The position numbers were made by a program, and so were the translations under genes. Below the pieces are notes generated by a model. That model was not told where the DNA came from and did no database searches. It worked only from the letters and a program-made list of their open reading frames with translations. A stretch of 64,000 nt of DNA from Phallusia mammillata (lineage: Eukaryota; Chordata; Ascidiacea; Phlebobranchia; Ascidiidae), in NCBI GenBank assembly GCA_003260075.1, contig QLIY01000406.1, positions 1 to 64,000 of the forward strand, written 5' to 3'. Positions 53,362-64,000 of this stretch are shown in pieces (the first letter of the stretch is position 1; every line of letters starts with the position of its first letter).

Positions 53362-54396
53362 CGTCATCCTGATGACGCATTTTAGCTGCAGCACCTCAAG
53401 CGGAAATAACGTCTACAGTTACCCCACAAAATATTCGCAGCTTTTCATAATAGTAATTTGCGCATCATGCTCATCAAGCATTTCCATGTACAATTTTATG
53501 ATGTCAGTATTTTCCGAGTTGCAAGAAGACACCCGATAGGGCCTTACCTCGCTATCGGTTAATGACGTCACAGCTGGCCTATGACGTCAAGAGCTGGTCG
53601 ATGTTTGAGCTTCAGGCATTGCACATAACCTTTCCAATCGTTGCACCTTGTGTTAGTGAAATCGTACAATCGTCATCAGTTCGTCCAACACCAACGTCTG
53701 CTTTTTCGTGACTAAAGACTGTTCTGCATCTAGGCTTGGAATTTTTAAGTATATGCGACTGTGCTGCTTATAAAGTAAGCAGTTTTTGAGATGAATGTGG
53801 AATTGTATGCTTGGTGTTTTTTGGGGGGCGCCTTATACCCTGGTTTTACTTTTTTCCCTCATTTTGTTCATTGACTGACCGGTGTTTTTGCAACTGCTAA
53901 TCAGATTTTAACATGGCGCACTTTGAATAAACTTACGATATCGTTTTCTGAAGAAATCTATGCTGCCAATAGTGCAAGCTAACAACTGTGTGTTGATTGA
54001 ACAATTTTTAGGCTGGGTCAAACAATTACAATAGGTCAATCAGTTTTTTGTGTATGCTCAAATGTTTTGATCCTATAATAACTACTATGCTGTGGTTACG
54101 AAGTGGTTACAGCTGTTTTGACAACCAACAAACAAAAATTGCACAGCAAGATAAACACACACAATAATGTACCTAAATGTTAACACTTTTGGAAAGCAGC
54201 TTTTAGCCCAAATTGGTAAGATAGAGTTAAAAATTCATGAGGAAAAACAGACATGAATCCAAAGCAATAAAATTTTGTAACCCTAAAATGTGCAATATTG
54301 CAAAAAAACACATGCAAGAATTCATTGAAATAAGTGCTGTTATAAAATCTCTCATACATGCGTGATAATCCACATGAATCCAAGATTATAGGGAAA
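53362..54396. other. 3' UTR of SEC14L1 and convergent spacer to MDP1
   Basis: No coding signal. Three TGACGTCA octamers lie at 53359, 53563 and 53582. Confidence 0.5.
53926..53931 (+). terminator. polyadenylation signal AATAAA, SEC14L1
   Basis: AATAAA is 565 nt after the SEC14L1 stop codon, before the convergent MDP1 gene. Confidence 0.5.
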
Positions 54397-55510
<1,114 letters not shown>

Positions 55511-56359
55511 TGTTGCTGTTTTCTGTAAAAATAACTTAGAACTTTGAAGTCATTCATTCATTCTACAAAAACAGTAAATCAAATGAAATCAAGACAAAAA
55601 CTTCATGCACAACCGTACAGTGTTTCAAGTATTATTTATTTTAAAAAAATTACACTTGAAGGGGGGGGGGATGAAATCAAGACAAAAACTTCATGCACAT
55701 CCGTACAGTGTTTCAAGTATTATTTATTTTAAAAAAATTACACTTGAAGGGGGGGGGGTATTTGTTAGCTAGATTTCAGAAAATGACCTTTTTTTCTGAT
55801 ATTTTTTGTATATTTTGATTTTGCAGCAAGATTTAAAAAATTACATAATAAATTAATGATATAAATTTAAAATATTTAGATTGTATTGTGGGGGGGGGGA
55901 GAATATTGCAAATATTGTGTATACGACAGTTCCAAATGTGAAGAAAGTAAAAACATAATCAAATTTTGAAAAACTTATTACTGTATGCGCTTCTATAAAA
56001 GAATTTGTCAACAAATTGTTTTTGAAGCACTACAATTAAAGCATGAAATGCTTGGCATGATTTGTTAGCTAGATTTCAGAAAATGACCTTTTTTTCTGAT
56101 TTTTTTTGTATATTTTGATTTTGCAGCAAGATTTAAAAAAATACATAATAAATTAATGATATAAATTTAAAATATTTAGATTGTATTGTCAAAATGGTTA
56201 AAGTAAAATGTTTGAGGCATTTTGTTTCCGATCATTGGATATAATGTTTATTAGTACAGCGTCGTCGGCAACCGTGCTTGGTTACCTTGTGGGCTAACCA
56301 TTTAAAAAATACTTTAATCAATCTCAATACCCATTGTCATTCTGTACAATTTCGCAACA
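55511..56359. promoter_or_regulatory. divergent upstream region of MDP1 and the coiled-coil gene
   Basis: The two genes start head to head, so both promoters should lie here; no specific motif is clear. Real length is less than shown. G10 runs at 55661, 55749 and 55890 join repeated copies: 55583-55660 with 55671-55748, and about 55760-55889 with 56060-56190. Confidence 0.45.
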
Positions 56360-58732
56360 ATGACAGCTAAACTACCAACGTTGACAAATCCCAGCGATGC
56401 CTACACCGACGAAGTTCTCAAATGCATTAAAGATACATTGAAGAAGAAGAGCAACGAAATAAGTAAGCTTTGTCCATTGTTTTTGTGAGCGTTTGTTTAT
56501 AGACAGTATTTTGAATCATTTCCACGCAGGTCGCAGGTATGACGCTGCAAAAATGTCTGCCCGAAACGACCATGCCTATGTCACGTCCATAAACGATGAA
56601 GAAAAGGCATGGAGGCAAAAGTTTGAGAGGCGAAAAAAGAACTTAACTCATGGATTTTTTGCTGACAAGGCAAAACCCTATCAAGCAGTGGGAAAAGTGT
56701 ACCTTGAAGCTGGTGATTTGATGCTTAATTCCATTACTGAAGATTTGCGATCAAAGGTACACCTTTTTGTTTAATACATTCAAGTAATGCATTTACACCT
56801 TCATTGAGTTATATACCGTATTTATGCATTGTAAGCCACTGTCAATAACAAACCACCCTCGATTTTAAGCAGCACATATAATTTTCAGCTATTTTTCTAT
56901 AACTCTTCATTCTGGTGCTGCTTAGTAAATTTTGTCAACAATTGTTATTTACGCAAATAATTGTCCCCAGCAAAGTGTATGTTGACATGTAAGGCCAACA
57001 TGAAAAGAAATATGTATGCTAAATAATCAAAAAGCATGTGTGTGGAAATAATGTCGGCTTGACATAAAAATGTCAGCCGCCCTAGATTTTAAACCACACA
57101 AATGCTGGGATAAAAACTTACCATCCAGTAAATACAGTACTCTTTTTATGTAAAAACTTTTTTGTATTGTAATATTTCTTGTTTCTGTTTCCAATATAGA
57201 TTACTAAAACACCCCGCCATTACAAAGAAGCATGGAAAGGCACACAGTCAAAAAAGATATCATCCCTGCAGAAGAAAATTAATGCCTTGTCGCAGCCAAT
57301 GAATCAAAACCTGGAAGGTTCAGAGTCAACAGCTGGTTACAATGCCATCAAAAAAGAGATCAGTGAAGTCAATAAAATGCGAAAAAGCATTCAGGCAGAA
57401 CAAACCCTGAGAGGCTTTTTACTCAAAAAGGTAGGGTTCCGTGTTGGTTTCAGTATGCCACCTGGTATAAAGATTGTATTTGTTAGTTTTTATTACTCAA
57501 TTGTTTAAATTGCCTTGCAAAATGCTGTTATGAAATGAAACCTGTTTGTTAGTATCAATGTTTTTTAATGCAAATCAAAAAAGTTACAAAAATGATGAAA
57601 AACAGTTTGCCACAAAGTTCACAAATGAGAATGTATTTTAATTGGGCTTAAAAGTCTTTGTATCCAGTAAAACCAGCCGAATGTGTATTTTGAAGCTCCT
57701 TGTTCAACCATAGGTAGGCAATATATAAATAGAAAGGTTCAAAACAGACTTGGTATTTTAGTGCATTGATGAGCATTATTGCAAGATTTTGTTATTCACA
57801 CTTTCTTAATGTAGACAGACATTTCAAGTTTAGAAAAAAAGGATGACCTAAAAATGAAGGCACCACAAAAAAATAACTGGAAAATTGTTCGAACAATTGG
57901 CAAAATAATGGGGGCTGTAAATGTGAAGCAAAGAGGTTAGTGTTTTGTTAATGCAGAATACGTTTGCCTTTCATTTCTAATTTTGGTAAAAAATAAATAC
58001 TAATTGTAGTTTAAAGCCTGATTTTGAAGCTGTTAAGTGTGTTTGTGTTAAAAAATACAATATGAAAGTACTATTAAGATTCACTCCCTTTTTTATAAAA
58101 AAAACTTTATCATGTCTTGTCATGTAGATACCCTCCCTGGTTCTGTAATAAACGACGCGGCTGGAACTCGAAGTGTTGTTGCAAGGGCATTTAGAAAACC
58201 AAGGATGAAACAAAAGCCAAGAATAAATAATGACATGTCAGACATGGAGGACAAAGAAGAAGCTTTACAAAGGTTTCAACCCAAAATACTTAAATTTCAA
58301 TATTAGCTATGATGAATTCATGTGTGCTTGGGAGACCGACTTGAATCGATATAAAGCTGGTCTGTATGAACGCTTCTGGGCTAATTCCAGTATCTAAGCT
58401 GACCAATGGTCGAACTGACTATCCTCTGCAACAGAGCTGACATGTGCAGCATGCAAGGCAGGCAACGCTGCTTGTGATTCGACTTTTGGCAGGTTTACCG
58501 CTGAGCTTGTGTAAGAGCGTGAGTCGCTGAAAGACTTGCCTTGGGTTCGAATCCCACCACAGTCTAGATTTTTCTAGTCTGTGCCTTGCCGTATGTGGAA
58601 ATGCTTGGGAGACTGGCTTGTTTGTGTATAATGGTTTCAATGGGCCTGACATGTTATTATTTTATTTATTAATAAGTTGCAAAATTAGCATTTAGTGTTT
58701 ATTACAGGATCTTTCCCGTAAATAGTAGGCAT

Positions 58733-58798
<66 letters not shown>

Positions 58799-61700
58799 CT
58801 AAGTCACACGAAAGACAAAGACTGCCAAAAGCGAAAAGGAATCGGTGCGCACACAGAAAAAGGGGGCGAGATAAGCGCTTGCAAAATTAGAAGATGTTTT
58901 ACTTACAACTGCTTGTTTAAGGTGGAGACATGAAGTGAAGCAAAGATATTTGATTTTAAAATTGCAATCCATCAATTCATTACTCTGCGCCATTATCAAC
59001 ATGAAAAGCAAAATGCTGAAAATGCATGTAAGGGGGGGGGGGGTAGTCTGTGCCTTGCCGTATGTTGAAATGCTTGGGAGACTGGTTTGATTGTGTATAA
59101 TGCCTTCAATGGGCCTGACATGCTATTATTTGATTTATTAGTACGTTGCAAAATTAGAAGATGTTTTACTTACATTTGCTTGTTTCAGGTGGAGACATGA
59201 AGTGAAGCAAAGGTATTTGATTTTAAAATTGCAATCCATCAATTCATTACTTTGCGCCATTATCAACATGAAAAGCAAAATGCTGAAAATGCATGTAAGG
59301 TCAAGGTTTATAATTTATACTTTTAAATCCCAATTATTTGAATAACACTTTTCAGCACCCCCTCAATGGAAAAACTGTAAAGGATCTGCTGAGAAGTGAT
59401 GTTATGCTGGATGGTTATGGTCATCCAACTCCATGGTAACAAAGTGCCTTGCAACATAATTTATCAAACTACAATCAAATTTATTTTTAGGAAAGCACAG
59501 TTGGCTGTCACTTATGATGACTCTAACCACCCAGAAACCCCTTTGCCACCTGTAAGTTGTTAATAATAAACTGGTGCATTAATAAACCAACCAAAAGCAA
59601 TATCTTTTGCAATTAAGCATTATTTAGTGTTGTAGCAAATCACACCAAAATGTTTCAATGATCTAGTGAGTGCACTTGGGGTTGTTGAGTCTACTTTTGC
59701 AGCAAAACAATTAACAACTTTAACTTCACTCTTTGAAACTTTTCTGACTCTGACTACCAAATCTGTCTGTTCTATCAACCTAATTTAAGTAAACCTACCC
59801 CAACGCCAAACCAAACCACTTCCACAATTTATTGCTGTTTTATCATAAAGCTTGGTCAAAATTCAAAATCTCAAAACTATCACTACTTTGATTCCACCAT
59901 ATTTATATGACTTTGTGCACCTGTGACTCCACCAAATCTAGAGTCTAATTCCATTCTTACAACCATCTTGCAGTTACAGAAAATGATAGAGTTGTGGTGT
60001 ACATGTGTTGATTTATCATGAAAGTAATGAGTAATGACCATTGATGAATAAAAATGCTTGGGGGGGGGGGTAAGCGTCTTTGCGGGTCGCACAACCTTTA
60101 ATGAAGGGCCGCAGGTTGCCCACCCCTGATCTAGTGAGTGCACAGGTTGTTGAGTCTAGTTTTGTACCAAAACAATTTACAACTTTAACAACTATGACTG
60201 CCAAATTTGTTTGTTTCATTATAACTTAATTTAAGTAAACTTACTCCAACGTAAAATCAAACCCTTTCCACAATTTAAACTTACCCTAACGCAAAACCAA
60301 ACCAAAGCACTTTCACAATTTATTGCTGTTTTGTCATAAAGCTTGGCCGAAAGACAATTTCTCAAAAAAATGTCTCTTTTCTGACTTCACAATATTTTTG
60401 AATTTGTGTGACTGTAGCCCCATCCTAGAGTCCAATTTCCGATTTCACAACCATCTTGCAGTTGCAGGGAAATATAGAGTTGTGGTGAACATGTGTTGAT
60501 TTATCATGCAAGTAATGCGAAATGACCATTGGTGAATAAAAATGCTTGTGTTAGTATCCTCCCTTTTATGACATATGGAAGCAAAGTCCAGGGAATAATA
60601 TTTTGATGTTATTAGGATGCAATGGGTGATGGATCGAAGCCAGCTTCAGCAATTCCAAAGGGGGGGGGGTACTATCCTGCCTGTTCGGACATATGGAAGC
60701 AAAATCAAATGAATATTATTTTGATGTCACTGTTTTAGGATGCAATGGGTGATGGATCGAAGCCAGCTTCAGCAATTCCAAATAACATGTCTAGAAAAAG
60801 AATGTCAAGCATTGCATTTGGTTCTAATAGCCCAAGAAGGTAGTGTACAATATTTTGTGTTTTATTTGAGTTAGGTCATTTATTAAAACTCAAACAAAGT
60901 TTGGGTTAATTTTTTTGAGTATTTAGGTTTTCAAGGAAAAATAACACTTTCAACAAAACGTTACTATAGTTGTCCCTGGTTAGTTGGGGGGGGGGGGTCA
61001 TTTATTAAAACTCAAACAAAGTTTGGGTTCATTTTTTTGAGCATTTAGGTTTTCAAGGAAAATAACACTTTCAACAAAACGTTACTATAGTTGTCCCTGG
61101 TTAGTTTTTATTATTCAATGACAAAACTTAATACAAAATATATGTTTGTATGTAGACCGCGACTTGCACAATTGGCAACAAAATTTGGACAGAAGACTAC
61201 CACTCCTTCAGGCTTGAAGGTGGACACATGGGAAGACCTTATGAGCCTCGGTGAAAAGGGCAGCAAAACGTCATCAGGAAAGCCAGGAACACCATCCCAG
61301 CAACCAAATAAATACTCCATGAAGCTGAGGTAGTTTAGTTTTTTGTTGTACTGTATTTATTATGGTCATTGTTTACTAAATATTTCCACCAGACTTACTT
61401 GATTGAAAGAGGTTGCTTACTGGCATTTTGGTTTATTATGTTTTTATCCTGAAGCGCACATGTATTGTTTTCAAGAGTTTTTCCTTGTCTTTTGCGTAAC
61501 ATCACTTATTTGCCATGTTTTAGTTAAGAAACGGTGTTTCAAATGTATTGACATTTATACGGGGGGGGGGTTATCCTGAAGCGCACATGTATTGTTTTCA
61601 AGAGTTTTTCCTTTTCTTTTGCGTAACACCACTTATTTACCATGTTTTAGTTAAGAAACGGTGTTTCAAATGTATTGACATTTATACACATGAAAAAAGA

Positions 61701-63272
61701 ATTATAGGAAGAAAAAACAAAAGCAGTCAGCGGTAGTTAACCTGGTTCTGTGTGGCATGTATTTTTTCTCAACTTTAAAGTTAAGGGTGCATCATGCCGA
61801 TGGGAATTATAGTGCCCCCGGCCTGGTAGAGACGACATCAAGCATTTTCTACCACCCAGTCCTATGTGACAAGGCAAAAACAGGAAAAAGGCAAACTTAC
61901 CTTTTTGCCATACCGGCAAATTTGAAAAAATCGTCTGACGTTTCGACGTCGCATTCGGGGCGTCTGCACCGCAAAAAAGAGACTGGCGCAAAAAAAAAAA
62001 TATCCAGTGGTGGGATTCAAACTTACATCTGGGGTCTTTCCGGAGTTGGGGGGGGGGGGATAAATCGTTGGTAAAAACTGTAGTTTCGCAAAAAGTATCC
62101 AGTGGTGGGATTCAAACTTACATCTGGGGTCTTTCCGGAGTTGGTCACACTGTAATCATGTTTTAGTCGACGTCGTGACACAACAACTACTGCCCACAAT
62201 GTACTTCCCGAAACTCTTCCTCCGTGGATGATGATTGCACAAACTGAAAAAGCCATCACTGAACGAAAGAGAATGGCCCTGCTGGGAAAGTAGGTGAAAG
62301 TTCAAAATTTGTAAACATAACATAAATTGTATATAAATGGGTGCAATTGATGTGGCCTTCATATCACTGATGATGGCATGAGCATTTGCCGAAACGTTTG
62401 AACAATAAAGCATGTCGCTTTTTACGTCTATTTGGGCCGTTATTTTCACCATNGCATGTCGCTTTTTACGTCTATTTGGGCCGTTCACCATATAACATAA
62501 ATTCTATTTAAATAAGATATCAATGATGTCGCATAAGCGAAATATATTTATTTTGACGTCATACGGATGATCGACTTGATGTTTTATTAAATTTGAATCA
62601 TATGATATGACTTGTTTTGATTCTATTTTTTTTAACACATTTTTTGCACACGATTAAGTTCCAGCAACAGGACGGCTGCAGACATGCTGAACGACATACG
62701 CAGTGATTTTTTGAAACTACAGAAAAAGTTATCAAAAGATATGGATGAAGAGCTGAAACGACGAAAACGGTGCCATGTTTGGTGTATTTCTTAATAAGTT
62801 CATAAGCGTTATGTAAAAGGTCTCAAACCACAAGTTGCAAAAAAATATTCTGGTCGATGAACGCTTTTTTCTCTTGCTTTAGTACACCAAGTTTTAGTTT
62901 TTTAAAGTTAGTTTCTTCTCGCAAAAAGATATTGGTGAAATAGCACAAGAAACTAATAATAAAATGACAATTATGGATTCCGAAGTTTTTAGTTCAACGA
63001 AAATAGCACAAACTAACACATTGTTCGCTCAGTTTTGTGGAAGATAAAACGCATTATTATTTTTCTTAAATAGAACCATATCCTCAAAGCATTTGTTATT
63101 TTGTTTTGACTGCTCATATGCTATTGACTAGAGAACAGTTCAATCTCGTTCAAAACAAATTTAAGACGATGAATCTCGGGCCGATAACCAACGTCGCTCT
63201 TGACAAGATGCGAAGTGAGGCAAAGCACATGCTCAAAAACATGAAGGACAGTTCGGCTAAACCACTAAAATG
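56360..63272 (+). CDS. unrecognised basic coiled-coil protein (5' 13 exons, continues)
   Basis: Exons: 56360-56462, 56530-56756, 57200-57430, 57815-57935, 58128-58272, 59189-59294, 59356-59435, 59491-59551, 60739-60839, 61156-61329, 62167-62289, 62659-62769, 63132-63272. All junctions keep phase and give about 574 aa before the window ends in a split Trp codon. The start MTAKLPTLTNPSDAYTDEV is the first ATG of an open frame. Features seen: a Lys/Arg-rich helical N-terminal third (WRQKFERRKK, KPYQAVGKVYLEAGDLML), a coiled-coil-like segment (NAIKKEISEVNKMRKSIQ), a Ser/Pro-rich middle, and helical C-terminal segments (LNDIRSDFLKLQKKL, NVALDKMRSEAKHML). No signal peptide or membrane segment is seen. 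I do not recognise the family. Exons 6 and 9 are also present as second allelic copies at 58922-59027 and 60616-60659 because of contig overlaps. Confidence 0.75.
58321..58652 (+). repeat. tRNA-derived SINE, copy 3 (longest)
   Basis: Leader (gagctgacatgtgcagcatgc, gcaggcaacgctgc), tRNA region (gagcttgtgtaagagcgtgag), B box GGGTTCGAATCCC (58547-58559), then tail ccaccacagtctag, GTGCCTTGCCGTATGTGGAAAT and ttcaatgggcctgac. This copy best defines the family. The tail recurs at 59044-59120 as an allelic duplicate. Confidence 0.8.
58734..58797. other. poly-G assembly artefact (64 nt)
   Basis: Pure G run followed by a fragment (58798-59031) carrying a second copy of exon 6, then G12 (59032-59043), then sequence repeating 58576-58690. 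The pattern indicates a misplaced alternate-haplotype contig. Confidence 0.8.
58922..59027 (+). repeat. allelic second copy of coiled-coil gene exon 6
   Basis: The same 106-nt exon as 59189-59294 with a few silent-type changes. It is preceded by aag instead of cag at the acceptor and followed by the same gtaagg donor. It is not an extra exon. Confidence 0.8.
59661..60548. repeat. two divergent haplotype copies joined by G11 (60060-60070)
   Basis: 59661-60060 and 60129-60548 are the same intron sequence with many substitutions and indels (atctagtgagtgcac ... gtgaataaaaatgcttg). The second copy is preceded by 58 bp of a hAT-type right end. Confidence 0.8.
60071..60128. mobile_element. right end of a hAT-type element, present in one haplotype
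   Basis: gcgggtcgcacaacc and gccgcaggttgcccacccctg end exactly before atctagtgag. The other copy at 59661 has the same site without the element. Confidence 0.7.
60586..61687. repeat. three further overlap joins (G10 at 60660, G12 at 60986, G10 at 61561)
   Basis: Each run separates two copies of one sequence: about 60586-60659 with 60690-60779 (includes a truncated copy of exon 9), 60880-60985 with 60998-61105, and 61443-61560 with 61571-61687. Confidence 0.75.
61745..62150 (-). repeat. possible tRNA-like repeat on the minus strand, with overlap join
   Basis: ggtgggattcaaact (62014 and 62105) reads on the minus strand as a B-box-like agtttgaatcccacc. It occurs twice because the G12 at 62048-62059 joins overlapping copies. 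The remaining sequence (gtgcccccggcctggtagag) looks repeat-like but is not assigned. Confidence 0.35.
62409..62486. repeat. overlap join at single n (62453)
   Basis: gcatgtcgctttttacgtct and the bases after it occur directly on both sides of the n. The other n, at 49573, has no visible duplication. Confidence 0.65.
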
Positions 63273-64000
63273 GTAAGTTTTGTTTTGCTTTAATTGTAAA
63301 CCAATCAAAGTTCTTCAATCCAAATTTTTTAGCACCAAATGAAATGTTTTGGATTTATTAAAGATGCTGTTATCTATTTTTTATCTCTTTTTCATGCGCC
63401 TTTGATTGTTGACCACCAATTCTGAACAGACTTCTTTAAAATCTGTAAACTACGGTCTTTGCTATGCCAAAGCGTTATGTAAACGCAATCTGTTCCAACG
63501 ATATGTGCAATATACTCTATACCACACAATTTGCCTTACTTGGTCATCACAATATACTGCGTATATTCAGAGTCGTAAACGGGCCTGAAACTGGAGCCCG
63601 AACCCGGCCCGAACCCGAATCGTTTCTGAGAAGCCCGTTTAGGCCCGGAAGTTTGATTGTCAGGCCTAGACATTACTGCCTCAGCAAAGACCAAGATAAC
63701 AAACACAATAGAAAATTGTTCTTAAACAAGGCGTTTTAGGACTGTTTGACATTATGTCAGGTCCAGCAACTACTACTCAGTACTTACCTAGTTAAATTTA
63801 TTCAAAAAAAATACTGACACAGAGTGTAAAGTCAGACCCTAATCAGGCCCGAAAAGCCCGGCCCGACTTTCAACTCTGCTGCGTTTGCATGAAACCTGGC
63901 CTTTGCATTAAGAGTTTATTTTTTTAAATATGTATTCCGTGAATTTCATGGTTTGAAATGTACATCGCTAGTTAGATTTTGCGTAGATTATGTATTTTAC
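63273..64000. other. last intron in window, mostly a hAT-type element
   Basis: After the donor at 63273 no further exon is recognisable. The element at 63568-63878 takes up much of the stretch. Confidence 0.5.
63568..63878. mobile_element. hAT-type non-autonomous element, 311 bp
   Basis: CAGAGTCGTAAACGGGCC and GGCCCGACTTTCAACTCTG are inverted ends, with cccgaa/ttcggg words inside. It is a close relative of the element at 24118-24424. The flanks ctgcgtat(att) and ctgcgttt suggest a degraded target-site duplication. Confidence 0.75.

Noticed and set aside
55540..55760. A genuine tandem repeat upstream of MDP1
   Set aside because: The copies are joined by exactly ten G, the same pattern as the contig overlaps elsewhere, so real tandem repetition is not supported.
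62366..62400. A second hammerhead-like string (CTGATGA ... GAAAC) on the plus strand
   Set aside because: Stem II pairs only with a bulged base, stem III lacks the C15.2-G16.2 pair, and no complementary stem I strand follows. It may be a relic, but the fold is not supported.

Overview
This window is intron-rich, AT-rich animal DNA. The gene set points to an invertebrate chordate, most likely an ascidian tunicate (Ciona-like). The reasons are a single Fes/Fer-type kinase, a SEC14L1 protein of vertebrate-like length, short exons with GT-AG introns, and many small hAT-type elements. The species call is inference. I reconstructed five genes by joining exons by eye with phase checking, plus one partial gene duplicate.

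Layout: (1) 261-3657 (+), the 3' part of a single-pass membrane protein with two CUB domains. (2) 6982-21526 (+), a complete Fes/Fer tyrosine kinase of 21 exons (F-BAR, coiled coil, SH2, kinase) whose joined length is divisible by three (about 852 aa). (3) 25170-30205 (+), a tandem duplicate of only the SH2-kinase half, with DFG changed to NFG, an altered glycine loop and a 1-nt frameshift, so it is a pseudokinase or decaying copy. (4) 31550-53361 (+), a complete SEC14L1-type gene of 19 exons (about 712 aa; PRELI/MSF1, CRAL-TRIO, GOLD) with a 9.2-kb intron 7. (5) 54397-55510 (-), a complete six-exon MDP1-type HAD phosphatase (170 aa), convergent with SEC14L1. (6) 56360-63272 (+), the first 13 exons of a basic, coiled-coil-rich protein I do not recognise.

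Mobile DNA: introns and spacers hold at least ten short hAT-type non-autonomous elements with CAG.../...CTG ends, several with perfect 8-bp target-site duplications. There are three copies of a tRNA-derived SINE. A canonical hammerhead ribozyme motif lies on the minus strand in intron 12 of SEC14L1 (49506-49553), with a decayed relative in the next intron.

Assembly: about 25 runs of pure G or C (10-95 nt) and two single n are not credible genomic sequence. They interrupt exons, and the 10-12-nt runs join two near-identical copies of the same sequence. They look like filled gaps between overlapping contigs, often from two divergent haplotypes. All poly-Pro and poly-Gly reading frames across them are artefacts.
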